Source: Candidatus Tenderia electrophaga
GTDB taxonomy: Bacteria; Pseudomonadota; Gammaproteobacteria; Tenderiales; Tenderiaceae
Length of the DNA stretch: 64,000 nt
Assembly: GCA_001447805.1 (NCBI GenBank)
Contig: CP013099.1
Span: forward strand, 2,551,181-2,615,180
Direction: 5' to 3'
A program made the translations under genes and the position numbers. How positions within the stretch are numbered: the first letter of the stretch is position 1; each line of letters begins with the position of its first letter. Shown one piece after another: positions 43,056 to 52,459 of the stretch. Under the pieces are notes generated by a model. That model saw only the letters and a program-made list of their open reading frames with translations. It did no database searches and had not been told where the DNA came from.

Positions 43056-45542
43056 ATGCGCGCTTTTCCGTTAAGCACCTGGGCCAGGAACTCGGTCAGA
43101 CGGCAGTTGGTGTTGGTGCTGTTGCTGCCCTTGCTGATTTTTATCATGGCGGTGGCCTATTTCGAATATGACGAGTGGGACAAGCGCCTCAAGTCCACCG
43201 CGTTGGCTGAGACCGTGCGCGGCAGTATCACCTTCGCCGCCGGCAGTTCGGAGGATGTCCTCAACGGGGATATCGACGCCGTTTCGGACATGATCAGGCG
43301 CATCATCAAATCCGAACAAAACTACAATGACAATACCTTGTTGCACTTAACCACCATTGTCGTACTCGATGCCGACGGCGGCGTCTTGGCGCGCACCGGC
43401 GCCGATCAAGTCAAACCGGGACGCGAATACCAAGGCCCGCTGCCGCAAGGCATCGCGAGTGCCACGCAACTGGTGCACGACCGAGATCAGCCCTTCGCCG
43501 AAATTGACACAAACAACGCCACCCTGCTGGCGTATGCCCCGATCGACTGGCAGGGACAACGCCTCGGCGCGGTCATCAATGAATACAGCCTGGCACCGCT
43601 CAACGCCCAGCAGCGCGAGATCATCGGCCTGTTCTTACTGCGCTCGCTGGCCGCCATCGGCGCCGCCATGCTGCTGGGATTGCTGATAGTACGCTGGATT
43701 ACCTACCCTCTGATTTCCATTATCAGGAATCTTCCACAACTGGGTAGCGGCCGGTTTTCCCTGCCGGCACTGGCGGCGCGCGAGGACGAGTACGGCACCC
43801 TCACCAATGCCCTGAGCGAAGCCGACCGCCGTATCCACAAATCAAACCTCGCCCTGCAAAAAGAGATTGAAGAACGACGCCAAATGGAAGGGGATTTGAA
43901 ACTCGCCGCCACCGTTTTCGAAAACAGCAGCGAAGGCATCGTCATTACCGACCGCGACAACAACATCCTCTCGGTCAATAACGCCTTTGAAAAGCTTACC
44001 GGTTACCAGCGCACTGAGGTGATTGGAAAAAACCCGCGCATCCTCAAATCCGGCCGTCATGACAGCCACTTTTACCAAGATATGTGGCGCCATATCAATG
44101 CAGAAGGTCGTTGGCAGGGCGAGATCTGGGAGCGCCGCAAAGACGGTGTCGTCTATCCGAAGTGGATCACCATCAATGCCATCCGCGACGACACCGGAGA
44201 GCTGACCAACCACATGGCCATCTTCTCCGACATCAGCGAACGCAAGGCCGCCGAGCAACGCATTTACCATTTGGCCCACCACGATGCGCTCACCGGCCTG
44301 GCCAATCGCACCCTGCTGGGGGACCGGATTCGTCACGCGATTCATCAGGTGCGTCGTTCCGGCCGCATGGTCGCGGTACTGTTTATCGATCTCGACGGTT
44401 TCAAACTCATCAACGACACCCTGGGGCACGAAGTGGGCGACACCATGCTGTGCAAGGTCGCCGAACGCCTCCAATCGCTGGTGCGTGACAGCGACACGGT
44501 GGCGCGCATGGGCGGCGACGAATTCCTGGTGCTGCTGTCCGACATCGGCCACGAAGAGGACGCCGCCCGGGTCGCCGAAAAGGTCGTCAGCGCCATCGCC
44601 GAGCCTTACCACATCAACGGTCAGGAATTGCGCACATCGCCCAGCATCGGCATCAGTATATATCCGCAGGACGCTGCCGATGAAAACGCCCTCATCCGCA
44701 GTGCCGACACCGCCATGTATCACGCCAAGGCCGTCGGCCGGAACAACTTCCAGTTCTACACCGGCAGCATGCACGAGCAGGTGTTGGAGCGTCTCGATTT
44801 GGAGCACGGTCTGCGCCAGGCCATTGAGCGCGACGCCTTGGAACTGGAGTTTCAGCCCCAGTACGACGTGCGCCAGGAACGGGTGACCGGCTTCGAAGCG
44901 CTGGTACGGTGGCGGCATGATGATCGCGGCCCGATCCCACCGACGGAATTCATCCCCATCGCCGAAGAGAGCGGACTGATCGTGCAGCTGGGCGAGATAG
45001 TGCTGCGCCAGGCCTGCCTGCAGAGCTTGGCCTGGCAGCACGCGGGCATGTCCAGTTTTCGTATCGCAGTGAATGTCTCAGCGCGCCAGTTCTGGGACGG
45101 CAGCTTCGCCACCCGCGTGCAAAAGGTTCTGGAACAGACCGGCGCCCGCGCCGAGTGCTTGGAACTGGAACTGACCGAGTCCACACTGCTGCATCACCGC
45201 AGTGAAAAAGAAAAAGAACTGCACGAGCTGCGTGCCATGGGCATCAAGATCGCCATCGATGACTTCGGCACCGGCTATTCCAGCCTGTCCTACTTGAAAC
45301 GACTCGCCATCGACCGCCTCAAGATCGACCGCTCCTTCGTGCATGAGCTGGGGCACGACAGTGAAAGCGAGGCCATCGTCATCGCCATTATCAAGCTGGC
45401 ACAAACGCTCAACATCGAACTCGTGGCCGAAGGCGTGGAGACCACCGAGGCACGTGATTTCCTGGTGGCACATGGCTGCAACGTGATGCAGGGGTTTCTG
45501 TTTGGCCATCCGCAGCGGGCCGCCGCCTGGAAGGTATCTTAA
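43056..45542 (+). CDS. PAS-GGDEF-EAL cyclic-di-GMP enzyme with periplasmic sensor
   Basis: Membrane protein of 828 residues. TM helices (about 16-34 and 189-210) flank a periplasmic domain; then a HAMP-like linker, a PAS domain (about 280-395, ENSSEGIVITDRDNNILSVN), a GGDEF domain with the intact active site RMGGDEFLVLL, and an EAL domain with FEALVRWRH, ELTESTLL and IDDFGTGYSSLSYL. Both catalytic motifs look functional, so it may make and break c-di-GMP depending on signal. It ends 4 bases inside the convergent nasA end. Confidence 0.93.
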   Translation: MRAFPLSTWARNSVRRQLVLVLLLPLLIFIMAVAYFEYDEWDKRLKSTALAETVRGSITFAAGSSEDVLNGDIDAVSDMIRRIIKSEQNYNDNTLLHLTTIVVLDADGGVLARTGADQVKPGREYQGPLPQGIASATQLVHDRDQPFAEIDTNNATLLAYAPIDWQGQRLGAVINEYSLAPLNAQQREIIGLFLLRSLAAIGAAMLLGLLIVRWITYPLISIIRNLPQLGSGRFSLPALAAREDEYGTLTNALSEADRRIHKSNLALQKEIEERRQMEGDLKLAATVFENSSEGIVITDRDNNILSVNNAFEKLTGYQRTEVIGKNPRILKSGRHDSHFYQDMWRHINAEGRWQGEIWERRKDGVVYPKWITINAIRDDTGELTNHMAIFSDISERKAAEQRIYHLAHHDALTGLANRTLLGDRIRHAIHQVRRSGRMVAVLFIDLDGFKLINDTLGHEVGDTMLCKVAERLQSLVRDSDTVARMGGDEFLVLLSDIGHEEDAARVAEKVVSAIAEPYHINGQELRTSPSIGISIYPQDAADENALIRSADTAMYHAKAVGRNNFQFYTGSMHEQVLERLDLEHGLRQAIERDALELEFQPQYDVRQERVTGFEALVRWRHDDRGPIPPTEFIPIAEESGLIVQLGEIVLRQACLQSLAWQHAGMSSFRIAVNVSARQFWDGSFATRVQKVLEQTGARAECLELELTESTLLHHRSEKEKELHELRAMGIKIAIDDFGTGYSSLSYLKRLAIDRLKIDRSFVHELGHDSESEAIVIAIIKLAQTLNIELVAEGVETTEARDFLVAHGCNVMQGFLFGHPQRAAAWKVS

Positions 45543-48199
45543 CTGGCGTCTTCAGTTCCGGCGGCCAGCAGGCGCTTCAACTCAGGCACGCAGGAACCGC
45601 AATTAGTACCCGCTTTCAATACCGCACCGATCTCCTCGGCGCTGCACAAGTTCTGCGCTTTAATCGCCGTGCTTATGCTGTTAATGCCGACGGAAAAGCA
45701 GGCACACACTACTCGGCCCACATCCTCCTGACCCACCGGCGGCTTGCCCAACAACAAGCCGCTGTGCTCCGCATCGGTCAAAACGTCTTTAGCAAACAGT
45801 CCGGCTAACCAGCTGCGTGACGGCAATTCGTGGCCGGGCGCGGTAAACACGCAACTCTCCACCTGCCGCCCTACCATCCGCACGGCGCGATACTGATGTG
45901 CGCGGGCATCCAGATATTCAACCCAATTCACCTTGCTATCCGAATCACATAGCAGCTCGCGCGCCCAAGCCGGCCAATCGCCCTCGGTCTGCTCACCGGC
46001 GATTTCATAACGATAAAATCCGTTCCCGCTGGCGCGGCTCCAATAAGCAAGGCCCGTCATTTTCAGACGCCGGCGACTCAGTAAGAAGCCGTGCCAGGCT
46101 GGCCGGTAGGCCGCCACGCGTACCGGTGTCTGCTTTGATTCCGGTTGTCCGGAAATCGGATCGACGACCGGGTTGACCACCGCATCGACACGGGCATGCG
46201 AGGCAAACTGGTCGTTCCAATGCATAGGAACGAATACACTGCCGCGTTGCTGATCTTCACTCAGTTTGACACGTACAATCACCTCGCCCCAACGGCTGAA
46301 CACCCGGGCCAGGGCGCCCTCGCTGACAGCTGCTTCCTTGGCATCGTAGGGATGAATCTCCACATAGGGCTCAGGCGAGTGCTCGCTCAGGCGCGGCGCC
46401 TTGCCGGTGCGCGTCATGGTATGCCATTGATCACGCACCCGACCGGTATTCAAGCTCAGGGGAAAGTCATCACTGGGGCTATGCTCAGGCGGTCGCGGTT
46501 CGATGGCCAAAAGGCGGGCCCGACCGTCCGGCGTGAAAAACCGCCCATCGCCGAACATACGCGCCTTGCCGGCGCCGTTCACAACCGGCCATTGGATGGG
46601 CGCCAGCGACTCGTAATCCGCATCGCTGAGTTTGCTCAGTTCAGCGATATCGAAATCACGCCGACCGTCATTGCCATGACCGGAGAGAGCCGCATGCTCG
46701 CGAAAGATATCCGTGGCCGAGCCATAGTCAAAGGCCCGGTCAAAGCCCATGCGTTTACCCACTTCGGCGATCATCCACCAATCGGCCTTGGCCTCACCGG
46801 GCGGCGGCAAAAAAGCGCGCTGGCGCGAAATGCGTCGTTCCGAATTGGTCACCGTGCCGTCCTTTTCACCCCAACCCAAAGCCGGCAGCAGCACGTGGGC
46901 CAGCGCGGTGGTGTCGGTCTCGCACATGATATCGGAGACCACCACCAGTTCGCATTTTTGCAGGGCCGCTTTAACGCGGTCGGCATCCGGCATACTCACC
47001 ACCGGATTGGTCGCCATAATCCAAACCGCCTTGACCTTACCCGCGTCTATGGCGTTAAACAGGTCTACCGCCTTTAATCCCTGATGATCGGCGATCCGTG
47101 GTGACTGCCAGAATCCCTGCACCAGCCGGCGATGCTCGGCATTATCGATATCCATGTGCGCCGCCAACATATTGGCCAGGCCGCCCACCTCGCGACCGCC
47201 CATGGCATTGGGCTGGCCGGTAAACGAAAACGGCCCCATGCCGGGACGGCCGATACGTCCGGTGAGCAGATGGCAATTGATAATGGCATTGACCTTGTCC
47301 GTGCCACTGGAAGATTGATTAATTCCCTGTGAGTAGACGCTGATGACGCGCTCGGTGCGGGCGAACAGACGATAGAATTCGGCCACATCCTGCGGCGGCA
47401 AACCACACGCCTGCGCCACTGTTTCAAGCGAGCCAGCGCCGTCCCGTGCAGCCGCCAGCGCCACCTCGTGGCCGCTGGTAAAATTGCCGACAAACAACTC
47501 ATTGGTCTCGCCCACACGGTTCAAGTGCGCCAGCAGACCATTGAAAAGGATCGCATCACTGCCCGGCCGCAAGGGCAGATGCAGATCGGCCAGATCGCAA
47601 GTGGCTGTTTTGCGCGGATCGATGACAATGATCTGCAGGTCCGGATTGTCTTGCTTGGCCTGCACCATGCGCTGATACAAGACCGGGTGACACCAGGCAG
47701 TATTGGAGCCGACCAACACAATCAGCTTAGCCCGTTCCAGGTCCTCATAACTGCAAGGCACGCTATCCGCACCGAAAGCGCGCTTATGGCCCGCCACCGA
47801 TGATGACATACACAGGCGCGAATTGGTGTCGATGTTGGCGCTGCCGATGTAGCCCTTCATCAGTTTGTTGGCGCAGTAATAGTCTTCGGTCAGCAATTGA
47901 CCCGAGACATACATGGCCACGGCATCCGGGCCGTGTTCGGCAACAATGCGTTTGAACCCGTCGGCCACGGTGTTCAAGGCCGTGTCCCAATCACTGCGAC
48001 GGCCGTGTACTTCGGGATAAAGCAGACGCTGATCCAGATCGACAGTCTGACCCAGGCTCGCACCCTTGGAACAGAGCCGACCAAAATTAGCGGGATGCCG
48101 GGTATCGCCGGCGATCGCCACGCTAGCGTCGTTGGGCGTGGCCAACACGCCGCAACCGACACCGCAGTAAGGGCAGGTGGTTTGAGTCGTGTTGTTCAT
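45539..48199 (-). CDS. nasA: Assimilatory nitrate reductase catalytic subunit NasA
   Basis: Molybdopterin enzyme of 886 residues reducing nitrate to nitrite in the cytoplasm. The N-terminal 4Fe-4S motif is TCPYCGVGCGV...RLCSKG; molybdopterin-binding text includes SSSVAGHKRAFGADSVP, GRIGRPGMGPFSFTGQPNAM and LNTGRVRDQWHTMTRTG. A C-terminal BFD-like 2Fe-2S domain (CACFSVGINS, NCGSCVPELKRLLA) matches the assimilatory type. It is the last gene of the nirB-nirD-nasA operon, 3 bases after nirD. Confidence 0.95.
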   Translation of the reverse strand: MNNTTQTTCPYCGVGCGVLATPNDASVAIAGDTRHPANFGRLCSKGASLGQTVDLDQRLLYPEVHGRRSDWDTALNTVADGFKRIVAEHGPDAVAMYVSGQLLTEDYYCANKLMKGYIGSANIDTNSRLCMSSSVAGHKRAFGADSVPCSYEDLERAKLIVLVGSNTAWCHPVLYQRMVQAKQDNPDLQIIVIDPRKTATCDLADLHLPLRPGSDAILFNGLLAHLNRVGETNELFVGNFTSGHEVALAAARDGAGSLETVAQACGLPPQDVAEFYRLFARTERVISVYSQGINQSSSGTDKVNAIINCHLLTGRIGRPGMGPFSFTGQPNAMGGREVGGLANMLAAHMDIDNAEHRRLVQGFWQSPRIADHQGLKAVDLFNAIDAGKVKAVWIMATNPVVSMPDADRVKAALQKCELVVVSDIMCETDTTALAHVLLPALGWGEKDGTVTNSERRISRQRAFLPPPGEAKADWWMIAEVGKRMGFDRAFDYGSATDIFREHAALSGHGNDGRRDFDIAELSKLSDADYESLAPIQWPVVNGAGKARMFGDGRFFTPDGRARLLAIEPRPPEHSPSDDFPLSLNTGRVRDQWHTMTRTGKAPRLSEHSPEPYVEIHPYDAKEAAVSEGALARVFSRWGEVIVRVKLSEDQQRGSVFVPMHWNDQFASHARVDAVVNPVVDPISGQPESKQTPVRVAAYRPAWHGFLLSRRRLKMTGLAYWSRASGNGFYRYEIAGEQTEGDWPAWARELLCDSDSKVNWVEYLDARAHQYRAVRMVGRQVESCVFTAPGHELPSRSWLAGLFAKDVLTDAEHSGLLLGKPPVGQEDVGRVVCACFSVGINSISTAIKAQNLCSAEEIGAVLKAGTNCGSCVPELKRLLAAGTEDAS

Positions 48200-48202
48200 G
48201 GA

Positions 48203-48511
48203 CTACAGGGCCAGATAGACCACCCCGTTTTCTACCATCACCGCATATTTGCCGCTACAACCTTCATCCGGTGCCTGGGCCTCGCCGCTGGCCAGATCGA
48301 TGCGCCAATTGTGCAAGGGACAGGTCACGCTATTACCGTGCACAATGCCCTGAGACAAAGGCCCGCCCTTATGCGGACACTTATCGCGCAAGGCGAACAC
48401 CGTGTCGTCGGCGGCGCGGAACAGGGCGATGTCACCGCCGGCACGCGCCACGACCCGGGAGCCCAATTTGGGTATCTCTTCAAGCGCCCCGATTTCAATC
48501 CATTCACTCAT
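48203..48511 (-). CDS. nirD: Nitrite reductase small subunit NirD (Rieske type)
   Basis: Protein of 102 residues with the Rieske ligands intact: DKCPHKGGPLSQG and CPLHNWRIDL (CxH and CxxH). Partner of NirB in cytoplasmic NADH-dependent nitrite reduction to ammonium. The ATG at 48511 has AAGG 8 bases upstream; in-frame starts slightly upstream lack a ribosome site. Confidence 0.92.
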   Translation of the reverse strand: MSEWIEIGALEEIPKLGSRVVARAGGDIALFRAADDTVFALRDKCPHKGGPLSQGIVHGNSVTCPLHNWRIDLASGEAQAPDEGCSGKYAVMVENGVVYLAL

Positions 48512-48553
48512 CTCATCAACCTTCATCAAAATACTTACGCCGTCGCACTGTGG

Positions 48554-50989
48554 CTAACCCACCTTCTTGATCGGAATATAGGCCTTGCGCGTTTGCGGAT
48601 CTTCCGCCTCCTTGGCCCAGGGATCGTATTGAAACACCTCCTGGGATTCGAGGAAGCGCTGCTGCAATGCCTTGCGCCCGACCTCGTCCTCCGCCACTTT
48701 CTGCTTGACGTAACTCAGCCCGACACGCTCGATCCACGGCGCGGTACGCTCCAAGTAATGGGCCTGTTCGCGATAAAGCTGCATAAAGGCGGCGCTGTAT
48801 TCCATAGCCTCGTCTTCCGTGGCGACTTTGCACAGCAGTTCGGTGGCGCGCACATGGATACCGCCATTGCCGCCCACATGCAGTTCATAACCAGAGTCGA
48901 CACACACGACACCGAAATCCTTGATGGTCGCCTCGGCGCAATTACGCGGGCAACCTGACACCGCCATTTTGAACTTATGCGGCGTCCACGATCCCCAGGT
49001 CATCTTCTCCAGCTTAATGCCCAGGCCGGTGGAATCCTGGGTGCCGAAACGGCACCACTCCGAACCGACACAGGTTTTCACCGTGCGCAGCGACTTGCCA
49101 TAGGCATGGCCCGAAACCATTCCGGCCTGGTTGAGATCGCTCCAGATGGCGGGCAGGTCTTCCTTCTTGATGCCGAACAGATCGATACGTTGACCGCCGG
49201 TGACCTTCACTGTCTTGGCGTTGTATTTTTCCGCCGCATCGGCCAGGGCGCGCAGTTCCTTGGGCGTGGTCACACCGCCCCACATGCGCGGCACCACGGA
49301 GTAGGTGCCGTCTTTCTGGATATTGGCGTGGACACGCTCGTTGATGAAACGCGACTGGGGATCGTCCTTAGCCTCGCGAGGCCAGGCCGCCAGCACATAG
49401 AAATTCAGCGCCGGGCGGCACGAGGCGCAGCCGTCTGGATTTTTCCATTCCAAAAATTCGCGCACCGCCTGGATGGAGGTGAGTTTATTATCTTCAATGG
49501 CATGACGCACCTCATCATGAGTGAAGTCGGTGCAGCCACACACGGGCTTTTTCTTAGGCGTCTCGGAATAATCGCCCACGGTCGACGCGAGGATTTGTTC
49601 CACCAGGCCGGTACAGGAACCACACGAGGCCGAGGCCTTGGTGTGACTGCGCACTTCTTCCAAGGTGAACAAACCCTTGCCGGTGATGGCCTTGACCACT
49701 TCGCCCTTGCACACGCCGTTACAACCGCACACTTCCATATCATCACTCATGGCCGACGCGGCGTTCTGACCGCCATGGCCTGAATCGCCCAGATGGGCCT
49801 GGCCGAACATTAAGGTGTCGCGGAAGTCTGAGACGTCGGTGCCGTCACGCAGCAGCTGAAAGTACCAGGCGCCGTCCACAGTATCACCGTACATGACCGC
49901 GCCGTGAATCTTGTTGTCCTTGAGCACGATCTTTTTATAGACGCCGCGCGCGGCATCCTTCATCACCAATGCTTCGGTGCTATCGTCACCCAAAAAGTCA
50001 CCGGCGGAAAACAGATCCACACCAGTCACCTTGAGCTTGGTCGAGGTGACCGAGCCTTCGTAGCGGCCGATGCCGTAACAGGCCAGATGATTGGCACACA
50101 CCTTGGCTTGCTCGAACAAGGGCGCCACCAGACCATAGCTATGGCCGCGATGCTGCACACATTCACCCACGGCATAGATCTTCGGATCGAAGGTCTGCAG
50201 GGTGTCATTGACCACGATCCCACGCTCGCAATGCAGGCCGATCTTTTTCGCCAGCTCAATATTGGGACGGATACCCGCCGCCATCACCACCAAATCGGCG
50301 GCGACCTCCAGACCGCCTTTGAAGCGTACGCCCTTGACGTGCTCGTCGCCGAGAATCGCCTCCGTCTGGGTGGCCATCAAAAACTGCAAGCCCTTCGCTT
50401 CCAAAGACCGCTGCAGCATCCCGGCGGCGACCTCGTCGAGCTGACGCTCCATTAAGGTCTCGGTCAAGTGCACCACGGTGACATTCATGCCCTGCAGCTT
50501 GAGACCATTGGCGGCCTCCAAGCCCAACAGCCCGCCGCCAATGACAACGGCATGAGTATGGCGCTTGGCGCTGTCCAGCATGGTGTCCACGTCCGTGATG
50601 TCACGAAAACCAATGACACCGGGAAGCTCATGGCCGGGCACGGGGATAATGAACGGATTGGAGCCCGTCGCCAACAACAAACGATCGTATGACGCTTCAG
50701 TCCCGTCAGCGGCGATCACTGTGCGCCGGCGCCGATCCACATCGACGACCGTCGTGCCGACATGCAAGGTGATGTTGTTGTCTTCATACCACGCGACGGT
50801 ATTGAGCATAATGTCATCGATGCCCTTTTCCGCCGCCAACACCGGCGATAACAATATTCGATTGTAATTGCCGTAAGGCTCGGCCCCAAATACGGTGATG
50901 TCATACCTGTCCGGCGCAATCTTGAGCAGCTCTTCAAGGGTGCGCACACCCGCCATGCCGTTACCGACCAATACCAACTTCTCTTTCAT
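48554..50989 (-). CDS. nirB: Nitrite reductase large subunit NirB
   Basis: Sirohaem enzyme of 811 residues. It shows an FAD domain (KLVLVGNGMAGVRTLEELL), an NADH-binding motif (AVVIGGGLLGLEAANGLK), two BFD-like 2Fe-2S domains (CGCNGVCKGEVVKAI, CGSCTGLVEQI and CGCTDFTHDEV, CASCRPALNF), and the sirohaem/4Fe-4S ligands TCVGSEWCRFGT and SGCPRNCAEATIKDFG. The ATG at 50989 has GGAGCGCG upstream. It heads the operon and is preceded by a sigma-54 promoter whose start site would be about 30 bases from the ATG. Confidence 0.96.
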   Translation of the reverse strand: MKEKLVLVGNGMAGVRTLEELLKIAPDRYDITVFGAEPYGNYNRILLSPVLAAEKGIDDIMLNTVAWYEDNNITLHVGTTVVDVDRRRRTVIAADGTEASYDRLLLATGSNPFIIPVPGHELPGVIGFRDITDVDTMLDSAKRHTHAVVIGGGLLGLEAANGLKLQGMNVTVVHLTETLMERQLDEVAAGMLQRSLEAKGLQFLMATQTEAILGDEHVKGVRFKGGLEVAADLVVMAAGIRPNIELAKKIGLHCERGIVVNDTLQTFDPKIYAVGECVQHRGHSYGLVAPLFEQAKVCANHLACYGIGRYEGSVTSTKLKVTGVDLFSAGDFLGDDSTEALVMKDAARGVYKKIVLKDNKIHGAVMYGDTVDGAWYFQLLRDGTDVSDFRDTLMFGQAHLGDSGHGGQNAASAMSDDMEVCGCNGVCKGEVVKAITGKGLFTLEEVRSHTKASASCGSCTGLVEQILASTVGDYSETPKKKPVCGCTDFTHDEVRHAIEDNKLTSIQAVREFLEWKNPDGCASCRPALNFYVLAAWPREAKDDPQSRFINERVHANIQKDGTYSVVPRMWGGVTTPKELRALADAAEKYNAKTVKVTGGQRIDLFGIKKEDLPAIWSDLNQAGMVSGHAYGKSLRTVKTCVGSEWCRFGTQDSTGLGIKLEKMTWGSWTPHKFKMAVSGCPRNCAEATIKDFGVVCVDSGYELHVGGNGGIHVRATELLCKVATEDEAMEYSAAFMQLYREQAHYLERTAPWIERVGLSYVKQKVAEDEVGRKALQQRFLESQEVFQYDPWAKEAEDPQTRKAYIPIKKVG

Positions 50990-51031
50990 CGCGCGCTCCA
51001 ACTCAACAAATTAGTCTCATGGTTTGAGTGG

Positions 51032-51047
51032 AGCAAAGGCTGTGCCA
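51032..51047 (-). promoter_or_regulatory. Sigma-54 promoter of nirB-nirD-nasA
   Basis: Minus strand TGGCAC-AGCCT-TTGCT (51047-51032) matches the sigma-54 -24/-12 consensus TGGCAC-N5-TTGCW exactly. It lies 43 bases before the nirB start. The remaining 51048-51286 gap holds no gene; I could not pick out a convincing pair of NtrC sites. Confidence 0.85.
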
Positions 51048-51286
51048 GAAACAGAAAAATACGCAAGCAACTGATTTAATTGTTGTTACCTCGAAACACG
51101 CCCCACTATGGAACGCCATGACGAACCAAATTGGAACGTTATCGAGGTACAGCGCATCATGAGGGTGCGTGCGAAAATGGCATGGCACGCAAGCACGGGC
51201 CGCGCTCAAACCGAGTGACTGGATTATGGCCGATCCATTGCCGGCGACAAGGCGAACTCAAGCGGGGCTGTCTCAGGGCCGCCGCG

Positions 51287-52201
51287 CTAGACGCCGCCCA
51301 GCTCCCGTTCGATGCGACGGCGGAAGAAGCTGATACCGTCATGGATGACCTGCGAATAGCTATCGATGATATCGCTGGCGAAATCGAACAGCTCTTTGCT
51401 GTTGAGTTGAATTGAAGCGGCGCCGCTGATATTACGAGTGACCGTTTGCTGCAGTTGATCGAGCTTATGATCGTGCAGCAGGATCTCGGGCAGGGAGGGC
51501 ACGGCGCGCAAGGTATCGTGCTGCAGGGCCCGACACACGATACGCATCTTTTCCTTGTTCATATTCAACGCATGAATCAGAGAGACAAAGCGGCTATCGA
51601 ACTCGGTATCCGAATGGCCCAAGGAACAGACATGGGTCGCCAAGCCACGTAGGCGGGCGATATTCTCCAGCAATTCAGGCATGAGCTTCAGGGTGATATT
51701 CAACACCAACTTGGACATGCCTGGCATAGCGGCCCCGCCGCTCTCAACCCTGGCCCTGGCTAAGCGGGCGTCGCCCACCAGCTGCCAAATATGCTTGATC
51801 ATGCTGTCGATAAAGTGGTTATGAAATTCGAAATTGGTCATGGCCGGGTCGGTCTGCCAATGTTCGATCAGCGCCAGCCAGTCGCGTTTGAGCGTTCGCA
51901 TGTGGGCATCGGCGATCAGTTTGCCGCTGTGGCGATTGAGATGGTCGATCACCGCCAGATAGCGCCGGATCACCTGCTGGCTCTGCACTACCCTGGGCAT
52001 GAACTCTCGATTGCCCGCCAACACCGCCAGGCTCGCACCGCGATGTTTTTGCGCCTCGATCATCAACAAGGTGACATGACGCGCCAGTATCAGGGTATTC
52101 AACTGTTGTAGATAACGGGCCGCCGCCGCAGCAGGATCGGCGAGCGCGCCCGCTGCCGATGTCGCCGCCTCACCGATCGCCAGGCTTGCGGGCTTACTCA
52201 T
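51287..52201 (-). CDS. Soluble NIT-like nitrate/nitrite sensor protein, no output domain
   Basis: All-helical protein of 304 residues without TM segments. The first two thirds resemble the NIT nitrate/nitrite-sensing domain of NasR-type proteins (MIEAQKHRGASLAVLAGNRE, VVQSQQVIRRYLAVIDHLN). In classical NasR a C-terminal ANTAR RNA-binding domain follows; none is visible here, where the C-terminus (DFASDIIDSYSQVIHDGISF) is helical and unassigned. It lies between the nitrate transporter and the nirB promoter and probably senses nitrate for this cluster. Output mechanism unknown. Confidence 0.55.
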   Translation of the reverse strand: MSKPASLAIGEAATSAAGALADPAAAAARYLQQLNTLILARHVTLLMIEAQKHRGASLAVLAGNREFMPRVVQSQQVIRRYLAVIDHLNRHSGKLIADAHMRTLKRDWLALIEHWQTDPAMTNFEFHNHFIDSMIKHIWQLVGDARLARARVESGGAAMPGMSKLVLNITLKLMPELLENIARLRGLATHVCSLGHSDTEFDSRFVSLIHALNMNKEKMRIVCRALQHDTLRAVPSLPEILLHDHKLDQLQQTVTRNISGAASIQLNSKELFDFASDIIDSYSQVIHDGISFFRRRIERELGGV

Positions 52202-52204
52202 GGG

Positions 52205-52426
52205 CTAGCCCGCATTTCTCACCGGCATCGCGTGGGTAGGCGCCGGGCCGGCGCGCTTGTGCCCTTTAGGGAACAAGGCATCGTGGTGGCTATACCTTGA
52301 GTGAGACGCCAGCTTAGGGGTGCGTGCACCCGCCTGACCCGTGATCGGCCGGGGGCGGGAACGGTATGTCATTGTCTGATCGATCAACATGCTCGATAGC
52401 CCTTCATTCGTTTCAATCACATACAT
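52205..52426 (-). CDS. Possible small protein of unknown function
   Basis: An open frame of 73 residues (MYVIETNEGLSSMLIDQTM...) fills the space between the transporter ATPase and the NIT-like gene and ends only 4 bases before the latter start. Composition is Arg/Pro/His-rich with no domain or TM helix. The ribosome site is weak, so this may be chance; tight spacing is the main argument for it. Confidence 0.25.
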   Translation of the reverse strand: MYVIETNEGLSSMLIDQTMTYRSRPRPITGQAGARTPKLASHSRYSHHDALFPKGHKRAGPAPTHAMPVRNAG

Positions 52427-52459
52427 TTCAGCCGTTGACTGCCCGGTGAGAAATGCGGC

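Noticed and set aside
46145-47077. Plus-strand frame of 310 codons opposite nasA
   Set aside because: Complement of conserved nitrate reductase sequence, no ribosome site or domain.
51000-51286. ANTAR-type antiterminator hairpins before nirB
   Set aside because: The sigma-54 start leaves only about 30 bases of leader, too short for paired hexaloop hairpins.
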